Assembly: GCA_035688265.1 (NCBI GenBank)
Contig: DASSNE010000055.1
Location: 62,001-126,000, forward strand
Direction of reading: 5' to 3'
Length of the DNA stretch: 64,000 nucleotides
Origin: DASSBR01 sp035688265
GTDB taxonomy: Bacteria > Pseudomonadota > Gammaproteobacteria > Natronospirales > DASSBR01
The notes below the pieces were generated by a model that was not told the origin of the DNA, searched no databases, and was given only the letters and a program-made list of their open reading frames with translations. A program made the position numbers and the translations under genes. The first letter of the stretch is position 1. Every line of letters starts with the position of its first letter. Shown in pieces: positions 32,180 to 39,607 of the stretch.

Positions 32180-33304
32180 TTACGCCTTGAAGTCGCCGTA
32201 ATGCAGAACGCTGCGGATCACCTTGCCCTGGTGCAGCAACTCGAAGGCCTCGTTGATCCGATCGTGCGGCAGATCCCTGGACACGAACTCGTCTACCTTC
32301 AGGTCGCCTTTCATGTACTGGTCAACGTAGCCGGGCAGTTGCGAACGGCCCTTGACGCCGCCGAACGCGGCGCCGCGCCACACTCGTCCGGTGACGAGCT
32401 GGAAAGGCCGCGTGCTGATTTCCTGGCCGGCGGCAGCCACGCCGATGATGGTCGACTCGCCCCAGCCCTTGTGGCAGCACTCGAGCGCGGCGCGCATCAC
32501 GTTGACGTTGCCGATGCATTCGAATGAGTAATCGACGCCGCCCTTGGTCATCTCCACGATGACATCCTGGATCGGCCCGGCGTGGTCCTTGGGATTGACG
32601 AAATCCGTCGCGCCCATCGCTTCGGCCAATGGCCACTTGTCCGGATTGATGTCGATCGCGATGATGCGATCGGCCTTGGCCATCACCGCACCCTGCACCA
32701 CCGCAAGACCGATCGCGCCCAGGCCGAACACGGCAACGCTGGAGCCTGGCCGGACCTTCGCCACGTTGAGCACCGCGCCGACACCGGTGGTAATACCGCA
32801 GCCCAGCAGGCAAACCTTGTCCAGCGGCGCCTTGGGATTAATCTTGGCAACCGAAATTTCCGGTAGCACCGTGTATTCGGAAAACGTGCTGGTACCCATG
32901 TAGTGGTGCAGCTTTTTACCCTTGTAGGAAAAGCGCGAGGTACCGTCCGGCATCAGCCCCTGGCCCTGCGTCGCGCGGATCTTCCCGCACAGATTCGTCA
33001 GCCCCGACGTGCAGAACTCGCACTCGCCGCATTCGGGCGTGTACAGCGGGATCACGTGATCGCCCGGTTTGACCGTAGTGACGCCGGCGCCGACTTCCTC
33101 GACAATCGCGCCGCCTTCGTGGCCCAGGATCACCGGGAACAGGCCCTCGGGATCGGCGCCGGAAAGCGTGTAGGCGTCGGTGTGGCAAACCCCGGTCGCG
33201 ACGATGTGTACGAGGACTTCACCCGCCTTGGGACCCTCCAGGTCGACCTCCTCGATCGTGAGCGGCTGAGCCGCTTCCCATGCAACTGCTGCTTGTGTCT
33301 TCAT
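32180..33304 (-). CDS. frmA: S-(hydroxymethyl)glutathione dehydrogenase (class III ADH)
   Basis: This 374-residue zinc enzyme oxidises S-hydroxymethylglutathione to S-formylglutathione with NAD+. Catalytic zinc ligands are in GVCHTDAYTLSG and GHEGGAIVEEVG, the structural zinc site is CGECEFCTSGLTNLCGKIR, and the Rossmann motif is AVFGLGAIGLAVVQG. It belongs to the class III (glutathione-dependent) group by its length and by CLLGCGITTGVGAVLNVAKV. It lies between the cytochrome c and gfa genes in the methanol operon. Its product is hydrolysed by FghA, encoded at 54788-55627. The same enzyme can act as S-nitrosoglutathione reductase. Confidence 0.96.
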   Translation of the reverse strand: MKTQAAVAWEAAQPLTIEEVDLEGPKAGEVLVHIVATGVCHTDAYTLSGADPEGLFPVILGHEGGAIVEEVGAGVTTVKPGDHVIPLYTPECGECEFCTSGLTNLCGKIRATQGQGLMPDGTSRFSYKGKKLHHYMGTSTFSEYTVLPEISVAKINPKAPLDKVCLLGCGITTGVGAVLNVAKVRPGSSVAVFGLGAIGLAVVQGAVMAKADRIIAIDINPDKWPLAEAMGATDFVNPKDHAGPIQDVIVEMTKGGVDYSFECIGNVNVMRAALECCHKGWGESTIIGVAAAGQEISTRPFQLVTGRVWRGAAFGGVKGRSQLPGYVDQYMKGDLKVDEFVSRDLPHDRINEAFELLHQGKVIRSVLHYGDFKA

Positions 33305-33337
33305 CTCCGTTTGTCCTTTGTCAGTCTCGTACGGTTG

Positions 33338-34156
33338 TCAGTCCTGTGCGGACGGTGGCCGACCTGGCGCGACCAATCCGACCGACCGGGCCTTGACGTA
33401 TTCATAAATGTTGCGGACCTCCTCCTGAGAATAAAATCCTGCCCATGACGGCATGCCTTTCGCCTCGCGACCCGCCATGACCGTGGACAGAAACTGCTGC
33501 CAGGTCATCCCGCCGGCAAGCGAGTGTCGCAGGTCGGGCGCCGCATATGCGCCGCCCACCGCATCGTCGCCATGACATCTGTTGCACGTAGAGTTGAAAC
33601 GCGCATAACCCATGAATACCGCGTGGGTCACCTTCTTCTGCTGTCCTGACAGGAACACGGGAAAGTCCAGGCTGACCGTCTTGCCGGCCGGCGTTCTGTA
33701 CGTATAGGTCTTGCCGGTCGATGCACGCTTTGGATTCTTGGTGCCCGACGCCGCCGGGTTCAGGGAAAGAATCCACTCGACGATGGTGCGAACCCTCGCC
33801 GGGGGAAGGTTCGGGTGAGGCGTCATCGGGATGCTGCCCCAATTGCCCGAACCGCCCTTGATCACTTTCTGGACCAGCTTGTCGATGACGGCGTCGCCCT
33901 GCCCTGCATAACGCTTGGCCACAGCATCGTAGGCGGGGCCGACGACCTTGTGATCGATGGCGTGGCACGCGAAGCAATCACTCTCCTTGGCATACTTGAG
34001 CCCGGCCGGCTCGTTCGCGGTACCGGCCGAAGAACCCGACGCAGCCCCTTCCACGGGAGCGCCGGATGCCGGCGCAACGATCAACATCATTGCTACAGCG
34101 GCACAAGCCAGGCTCGCCAAGCCGCCCATGATCGTCGCCGAACCCTTCTTGCCCAT
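33338..34156 (-). CDS. Dihaem cytochrome c, probable electron acceptor of XoxF
   Basis: A 272-residue exported protein with a signal peptide or anchor (ASLACAAVAMMLIVAPASG) and two CxxCH haem sites, CFACH near residue 65 and CNRCH near residue 190. The N-terminal half resembles cytochrome c551/c552 (HKVVGPAYDAVAKRYAG, SIPMTPHPNLPP) and the C-terminal half a class I cytochrome with GMPSWAGFYSQEEVRNIYEY, as in cytochromes that accept electrons from PQQ dehydrogenases. It replaces the usual monohaem XoxG in position. AGGAG precedes the ATG. The partner assignment is inferred from the operon. Confidence 0.85.
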   Translation of the reverse strand: MGKKGSATIMGGLASLACAAVAMMLIVAPASGAPVEGAASGSSAGTANEPAGLKYAKESDCFACHAIDHKVVGPAYDAVAKRYAGQGDAVIDKLVQKVIKGGSGNWGSIPMTPHPNLPPARVRTIVEWILSLNPAASGTKNPKRASTGKTYTYRTPAGKTVSLDFPVFLSGQQKKVTHAVFMGYARFNSTCNRCHGDDAVGGAYAAPDLRHSLAGGMTWQQFLSTVMAGREAKGMPSWAGFYSQEEVRNIYEYVKARSVGLVAPGRPPSAQD

Positions 34157-34214
34157 ACTAAAAGACTCCTGATGGTTGACTGCCAGTTACTTCACCACCG
34201 CCGCGCGCCCGCGC

Positions 34215-35039
34215 TCACATGCGGGGGCTGGGGCTGTGGGATGTCGACCCGTAATAGCGAACGCCGTGCTGGAGCAAAATCCGGGTCAACTCCGACTGGT
34301 GCGCCTTGATTACTTCGTTGAGCTGATTCATCAGCTTGTCGTCGCCCACACGCACGGCCATGGACATCGGGAACGTATACTGCTCCGGTGGCCCCATGTC
34401 GCGTTCGTTGGGTATGAAGACGACCTTGAGGTCCGGATAGTCCTTCAGGAACGCGCCAATCGCGGGTTCCCACGTGATCATCACATCAACCTTTCCGTTC
34501 TCGACCTGTTGCAGGATCGTGCGCGGCGATTCGTTGGGCGTGCTCGCCACGTCGTAGGCCTTGGCCGCCTGCACCATGCCGCGTAACTGAAGACCCATCT
34601 GGGGCGGCGTGTTCGACTCGAAGCCGATCTTCAGCTTGTGCAGGATCGGGGAGTCCAGACTCTTGATGTCGTAATCCTTCGACTTCTTGAAAATGAAGAC
34701 GTAGGACGACACGTAGTACGGATTGGTCGTCTGGGCCTGGCGGCTGCCATAGGGAAGGCTCATCACCACGTCGCATTTGCCCTTGTCGAGGGTCGTTCCC
34801 AGGAACGTGGAGAAGCCCCCTTTGGCACGGGTGTCGTACCAGACGTACTTGAGCTTCTTGTGAAGGGCGTGGGCCACAATCCTGGCGACCGCGTTTTCAA
34901 AGCCCTCTCCTGCCCGGTTCGAGTAAGGCAGATAGGCAGGATCAGAACAAACCCGCAGCGTGCCCTCCGCGCGGGCGCCAATGGCGCCCGCGAGAAGGAC
35001 CACCGCGGCCGTTGCAACGATTGACCAGCGGTATTTCAT
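34215..35039 (-). CDS. xoxJ: XoxJ-type periplasmic binding protein
   Basis: The 274-residue protein has a cleavable signal peptide ending GARA, then the start of an SBP_bac_3-like fold (LRVCSDPAYLPYSNRAGEGF) and the family segments SLPYGSRQAQTTNPYYVSSY and DVMITWEPAIGAFLKDYPDL. This is the quinoprotein-dehydrogenase-associated periplasmic protein XoxJ/MoxJ, proposed to help PQQ dehydrogenase maturation or partner interaction. It lies 27 bases downstream of xoxF, the normal xoxF-xoxJ order. Confidence 0.92.
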   Translation of the reverse strand: MKYRWSIVATAAVVLLAGAIGARAEGTLRVCSDPAYLPYSNRAGEGFENAVARIVAHALHKKLKYVWYDTRAKGGFSTFLGTTLDKGKCDVVMSLPYGSRQAQTTNPYYVSSYVFIFKKSKDYDIKSLDSPILHKLKIGFESNTPPQMGLQLRGMVQAAKAYDVASTPNESPRTILQQVENGKVDVMITWEPAIGAFLKDYPDLKVVFIPNERDMGPPEQYTFPMSMAVRVGDDKLMNQLNEVIKAHQSELTRILLQHGVRYYGSTSHSPSPRM

Positions 35040-35066
35040 GACGATACTCGTACTCCCCGCCCGGAC

Positions 35067-36938
35067 TCAGTGTGCCGACGGCAACGCGCCGTCGATCTTT
35101 TGCTGCGGCATGGTCTTGTCTTGTATTGCATTGTTGCCGTCAAGAGAGAAGACCATCAGCGTGCCTCCGAGGTTGGTGAAGTCGGGCAGCGATGCAGTGG
35201 CATTGACGGCGCCCAGCCCGGCAGTCGACTTCGTGAGGTTATTGGTGATGCCGATGGCACCCCAGCCGCCTACGCCGGTGAGGACCGCGATGTACTCATG
35301 ACCGTCATGCTTGTAGGCGATCGGGTTCCCGACCACGCCGGACGGCATTTTCATCTGCCACAGGATGTCGCCGGTCTTGGTATCGACCGCGCGCAACCAG
35401 CCGGTATAGGTGCCGTAGAACGAGATGCCGCCGTCGGTGGTCAGCACGCCGCTCCAGTCCTGATACAGGTCGTTGATAAACCAGTTGGTCTTGCCGCTCA
35501 CAGGGTTGAACGAAATCAGGCGTCCGCCGACATCGCCGTTCTTGTACCGATACATGCGCACGATGGCGCCAACATACGGGAAACCGGCCTTGTACTTGGC
35601 ATTGAAGGCCTGGTAGTCCTCGCAGATGTTGTTGGTCGGCACGATGAACATCCCGGTGTCCGGATCGTACGACGCGGGCTGCTGATCCTTGCCGCCCTGC
35701 GATCCGGGGCAGATGTGCTTGACGTTGAGACCCGCCTTGGTCATCTTGTCCGGATTGACGATCGGCCGGCCGGTGCTGAGGTCGACCTTCCTGGCCCAGT
35801 TCAGGTTCGGGATGTACTTGTGCGCCCGCAGCACGTGGCCATTGCGGCGGTCCAGTACGTACGCAAAGCCGTTACGGTCGAAGTGCGTCAGGGTCGGAAT
35901 GGTCTTGCCGTCGATTTTGGTCTCGGTGAGAATGCTCTCGTTGACGCCGTCATAGTCCCAGCCGTCGTGCGGCGTCATCTGGTACGCCCACGCCGCCATG
36001 CCGGTATCCGGGTTGCGCGCGAAGATCGTCATCGACCACTTGTTGTCGCCGGGGCGGGCGCTCGGATTCCAGGTACCCGGATTGCCCGTACCGTAGTAGA
36101 CCAGATTCAGCTTCGGATCATAGGAATACCAGCCCCAGGTGGTGCCACCACCCAGTTTCCACTGGTCGCCCTTCCAGGTCTTGAGGCTGGAATCCTTGCC
36201 AACCGGCTTGCCGGTAGCGCCGTTGATGGTCTTGTTCGGGTCGACCATGATGTCCTTGTCGGGCCCTTCGCTGTAGGCCCGCCACATCCGTTTACCGGTA
36301 TGGATGTTGTAGGCGGTGATATAGCCGCGTACTCCATACTCGGCGCCGGACACGCCGGTGAGTACCTCGTCGTGAATCACGAGCGGCGCCATGGTCATGG
36401 TCTGGCCGATCTTCGGGTTGGCATTGCGCGCGTCCCAGACGACCTTGCCGGTCTTGGCGTTCAACGCGAATATGCGCCCGTCCAGCGTGTTGGCGAAGAT
36501 CATGCCGTCGCCGTACGCCACGCCGCGGTTGACGACGTCGCAACACGCGACCGTCGGCGCGAAGCTGTTCTGATCCACACTGAACTTCCACACGATCCTG
36601 CCGACGTTGTTGAGGTCGACCGCGTAGACGTAATTCGGATACGAGCTCTCGAAATACATCATGTCGCCAACCACCAGCGGCTGGCCTTCCTGACCGCGCA
36701 GGGTGCCGGTGGACATCGTCCAGGCGACTTTCAGGTTCTTGACGTTCGAAGTATTGATCTGGTCGAGCTTGCTGTGGCGGGTAACCGAATAATTACCGCC
36801 GGGCATAACCCATTGCGAAGGGTCTTGCGACATCTTCTGCAAAGACTCGCCGGACTCGGCGTACGCTCCCGCGCAGAACGCGAGAAGCGCCGCGCTCAGC
36901 AATGCAAGCGACCAATGCCGGGATGGAAACTGGTTCAT
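35067..36938 (-). CDS. xoxF: Lanthanide-dependent PQQ methanol dehydrogenase
   Basis: A 623-residue periplasmic quinoprotein with a signal peptide ending AGAYA. The eight-bladed propeller shows the disulfide of adjacent cysteines (VACCDVV), PQQ contacts and the catalytic region PHDGWDYDG. Asp328 is the catalytic base and Asp330, two residues on, is the extra acid that coordinates a rare-earth ion and distinguishes XoxF from calcium enzymes, which have Ala there. The C-terminus GGTLMVFSLDG is typical. ATG at 36938 follows AAGGAGG. It heads the xoxF-xoxJ-cyt c-frmA-gfa operon and has a -24/-12 promoter at 37014-37030. Methanol is the expected substrate; other short alcohols are possible. Confidence 0.95.
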   Translation of the reverse strand: MNQFPSRHWSLALLSAALLAFCAGAYAESGESLQKMSQDPSQWVMPGGNYSVTRHSKLDQINTSNVKNLKVAWTMSTGTLRGQEGQPLVVGDMMYFESSYPNYVYAVDLNNVGRIVWKFSVDQNSFAPTVACCDVVNRGVAYGDGMIFANTLDGRIFALNAKTGKVVWDARNANPKIGQTMTMAPLVIHDEVLTGVSGAEYGVRGYITAYNIHTGKRMWRAYSEGPDKDIMVDPNKTINGATGKPVGKDSSLKTWKGDQWKLGGGTTWGWYSYDPKLNLVYYGTGNPGTWNPSARPGDNKWSMTIFARNPDTGMAAWAYQMTPHDGWDYDGVNESILTETKIDGKTIPTLTHFDRNGFAYVLDRRNGHVLRAHKYIPNLNWARKVDLSTGRPIVNPDKMTKAGLNVKHICPGSQGGKDQQPASYDPDTGMFIVPTNNICEDYQAFNAKYKAGFPYVGAIVRMYRYKNGDVGGRLISFNPVSGKTNWFINDLYQDWSGVLTTDGGISFYGTYTGWLRAVDTKTGDILWQMKMPSGVVGNPIAYKHDGHEYIAVLTGVGGWGAIGITNNLTKSTAGLGAVNATASLPDFTNLGGTLMVFSLDGNNAIQDKTMPQQKIDGALPSAH

Positions 36939-37013
36939 GGTAAACCTCCTTGCCTCGAACAGGAGTAAGTTGCTCAGGCCATATGCGAATTTTTTCAAAA
37001 CCAATATGTTCCC

Positions 37014-37030
37014 AAGCAATTTCCATGCCA
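37014..37030 (-). promoter_or_regulatory. Sigma-54 promoter of the xoxF operon
   Basis: On the minus strand TGGCAT-GGAAA-TTGCTT fits the -24/-12 consensus TGGCAC-N5-TTGC with one difference and exact spacing of the invariant GG and GC. The predicted start is near 37005, leaving a leader of about 67 bases before the xoxF ATG. An AcoR-type sigma-54 activator is encoded at 28272-30248. Confidence 0.75.
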
Positions 37031-37102
37031 GTTCGTCATCTACCGATATTCAACAACTTGCGGACGTGGTCGCCACCGCAACGCCGACCTTGGTACAAAC
37101 AC

Positions 37103-37120
37103 TGTGTCGGATACGGAACA
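37103..37120. promoter_or_regulatory. Candidate activator site upstream of the -24/-12 promoter
   Basis: TGTGTCGGATACGGAACA is an imperfect 18-base palindrome (five of seven arm positions match) centred about 107 bases upstream of the predicted xoxF start. This is in the usual range for the binding site of a sigma-54 activator. It also lies about 110 bases in front of the divergent formate dehydrogenase genes. Confidence 0.35.
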
Positions 37121-37227
37121 CTACTGTGACGAATATGTTGCACCAGCCCACCGGCTTGGTGTCGCAGCAAAGAGACTTTCAAGTTGACAAGGTGTTACGC
37201 CAGGTGTAGACCACGAAGGTGGCCAGT

Positions 37228-38925
37228 GTGAATGCAAATCCCGACATAGCGCGTCGCGACGGCGAACCCCGGCGCAAGCGCAAGCGAGCGCGACCGAAGG
37301 GTCGGTTCGTCGAGCCTGCCGCCCGCGAGGCGGTGCAGGAGGTGCTCGGTGACATGCCCCGACGCCGTGACTTGCTGCTCGAATGCCTGCACCGTTTGAA
37401 CGATCGCTATGGCTGCCTCAGGGCCGCTCACCTGGTAGCGCTTGCCGAAGAACTGCGGCTGTCGATGACCGAGGTTCATGAGGTCGCTTCGTTTTACCAC
37501 CACTTCGAGGTGGTCAAGGATCCGGATGCCGAACCCGCTGCATTGACCGTACGCGTGTGCGATTCGATCAGTTGTGCAATGTGCAGCGCAGATGAACTTG
37601 TCAGATCGCTTGAGGGAAAGCTGGGCGGAAACGTGCGCATTCAACGCGTTTCGTGCGTCGGACGCTGCCAGGATGCACCGGTGGCGGTCTGCGGCCGGCA
37701 CCCGCTGCCACGTGCGACCACCGAGTCGGTTGTCGCCGCCGCCACGGACGGCGCGACGCAGCCGGAAGAACTGAGCCCGGTGACATATACCGACTACCGT
37801 CGTGATGGCGGTTACGACACCTGGCTTGAGTGCGTCAACGGCCGGCGGGACCGCGACTCGGTCATCAAGGCGATGCAGGATTCGAACCTGCGCGGATTGG
37901 GCGGTGCGGGATTCCCGGCCGGGCGCAAGTGGGACATCCTCAGCAAACAGCCGGCGCCGCGCCTGGTGGCAATCAACATCGACGAGGGTGAGCCCGGCAC
38001 GTTCAAGGACCGTTACTTCCTGGAGCGCGACCCGCATCGCTTTCTCGAAGGCACGCTGATCGCGGCGTGGGCCATCGACAGCGATGAAATCTATCTTTAC
38101 ATCCGCGACGAGTACCCGGCCTGCCGGCTGATGCTGGAACGCGAACTGGCCGCACTTTGCGCCGATCCGCCGGCGCGGCTGCCGACGATACACGTGCGCC
38201 GCGGCGCCGGCGCATACATCGCCGGCGAAGAATCCGCCATGATCGAATCGATCGAGGGCAAGCGCGCCATGCCGCGGCTGCGCCCGCCGTACGTGGCGCA
38301 GAGCGGACTGTTCGGCCGGCCGACGCTTGAGCACAATATCGAAACGATGTACTGGGTGCGCGACATCCTGGAAAAGGGCAGCGACTGGTTCGCCTCCCAG
38401 GGGCGGCATGGGCGCAAGGGTCCGCGCACGTTCTCGGTCAGCGGCCGCGTCAAAAAGCCGGGCGTCCATATTGCGCCGGCCGGCATCACGCTGCGCGAGC
38501 TGATCGACGAATACTGCGGCGGCATGGCCGACGGCCACGAACTCTACGGCTACTTCCCGGGCGGCGCTTCGGGTGGCATCCTGCCGGCGTCCATGGCGGA
38601 CGTGCCGCTGGATTTCGACACGCTGCAACCTTACGACTGCTTCATCGGTTCCGCCGCAATCATCGTTTTTTCCCAGCACGACAAGGCCCGCGAACTGGCG
38701 CGCAACGCGATGCGCTTCTTCTCGCACGAATCCTGCGGCCGATGTACGCCGTGCCGCGTCGGCACTGCCAAGGCAACCGAACTGATGGGTGCCGGGCAGT
38801 GGGATGGCGCGCTGCTTGACGACCTTTCCCGGGTGATGATGGATGCCTCCATTTGCGGCCTCGGACAGGCGGCGCCGAATGCGATGCGCTGCGTGATGAA
38901 ATATTTTCCGGACGAGGTGTCGTAA
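37228..38925 (+). CDS. fdsB: NAD-linked formate dehydrogenase beta subunit, NuoE-NuoF fusion
   Basis: The 565-residue protein passes electrons from formate to NAD+. The N-terminal NuoE-like part (to about 155) binds a [2Fe-2S] cluster with CDSISCAMC and CVGRCQDAP. The NuoF-like part has the FMN/NADH motifs LGGAGFPAGRKW, INIDEGEPGTFKDR and GAGAYIAGEESAMIESIEG and a [4Fe-4S] site ESCGRCTPCRVGT with a distal cysteine. Such a fusion is known in methylotroph tungsten-type Fdh1. GTG at 37228 is chosen because AAGG lies eight bases upstream; a GTG at 37219 overlaps that site. Its stop overlaps the next ATG (TAATG). Confidence 0.93.
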   Translation: MNANPDIARRDGEPRRKRKRARPKGRFVEPAAREAVQEVLGDMPRRRDLLLECLHRLNDRYGCLRAAHLVALAEELRLSMTEVHEVASFYHHFEVVKDPDAEPAALTVRVCDSISCAMCSADELVRSLEGKLGGNVRIQRVSCVGRCQDAPVAVCGRHPLPRATTESVVAAATDGATQPEELSPVTYTDYRRDGGYDTWLECVNGRRDRDSVIKAMQDSNLRGLGGAGFPAGRKWDILSKQPAPRLVAINIDEGEPGTFKDRYFLERDPHRFLEGTLIAAWAIDSDEIYLYIRDEYPACRLMLERELAALCADPPARLPTIHVRRGAGAYIAGEESAMIESIEGKRAMPRLRPPYVAQSGLFGRPTLEHNIETMYWVRDILEKGSDWFASQGRHGRKGPRTFSVSGRVKKPGVHIAPAGITLRELIDEYCGGMADGHELYGYFPGGASGGILPASMADVPLDFDTLQPYDCFIGSAAIIVFSQHDKARELARNAMRFFSHESCGRCTPCRVGTAKATELMGAGQWDGALLDDLSRVMMDASICGLGQAAPNAMRCVMKYFPDEVS

Positions 38926-39602
38926 TGGCGGCTCAACCTCAGGACGTGTCCACCGAGACAGTCTGCTTCAGTCTGGACGGGCACGAAGTCGAGGCATATC
39001 CGGACGAAACGATCTGGGAAGCCGCGCGCCGCGAGGGTGTCGAAATTCCGGCCCTGTGCTACAAGCCCGACCAGGTCGGGCTGCGCGCCGACGGCAATTG
39101 CCGCGTCTGCATGGTCGAAATCGAGGGCGAGCGGCTGCTTCAGCCGTCCTGTATTCGCAAGCCGGCGGCCGGTATGAAAGTGCGCAGCCAAAGCGAGCGC
39201 GCCCGGCATTCGCAGCAGATGGTGCTGGAACTGCTGAACGCGGATGTGCCGGAGAATCGCGCCTACATTCCCGATTCGCGGCTGGCACGCTGGTCGCAGC
39301 AGCTCGACGTTCGCAAGCCGCGCTTCGAGGGCCGCAGCCAGCCGCCGCCGGATTTGTCGCATCCGGCCATCGCCGTGAATCTCGACGCCTGCATCCAGTG
39401 CACCCTGTGCGTGCGCGCCTGTCGCGAGGTGCAGGGCAACGACGTCATCGGTTATGCCTCGCGCGGAAGTAGCGCCCATATCATGTTCGACATTGACGAT
39501 CCCATGGGCGAAAGCACCTGCGTCGCCTGCGGCGAGTGCGTCGCGGCCTGCCCGACCGGCGCGCTGTCCAACGCTGGTGTCGGCCCGCGGGATTGGGAGT
39601 GA
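38925..39602 (+). CDS. Formate dehydrogenase iron-sulfur subunit (HoxU/NuoG N-terminal-like)
   Basis: A 225-residue protein equal to the N-terminal third of a normal FdsA/Fdh1A chain. It carries a plant-type [2Fe-2S] domain (CYKPDQVGLRADGNCRVCMV, then C in LLQPSCIRKP), a His/Cys cluster region and two ferredoxin [4Fe-4S] motifs (CIQCTLCVRACREVQ and CVACGECVAACP). It ends at GVGPRDWE, just where the catalytic domain should begin, and the catalytic domain is encoded by the next gene in a different frame. The start overlaps the fdsB stop. It should wire the catalytic subunit to the FMN subunit. Confidence 0.88.
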   Translation: MAAQPQDVSTETVCFSLDGHEVEAYPDETIWEAARREGVEIPALCYKPDQVGLRADGNCRVCMVEIEGERLLQPSCIRKPAAGMKVRSQSERARHSQQMVLELLNADVPENRAYIPDSRLARWSQQLDVRKPRFEGRSQPPPDLSHPAIAVNLDACIQCTLCVRACREVQGNDVIGYASRGSSAHIMFDIDDPMGESTCVACGECVAACPTGALSNAGVGPRDWE

Positions 39603-39607
39603 AGGTG

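Noticed and set aside
37184..37212. TTGACA and TAGACC 17 bases apart as a promoter for formate dehydrogenase
   Set aside because: The -35 is perfect but the -10 is poor and lies only about 15 bases from the start codon, so it is too weak to list as a feature.
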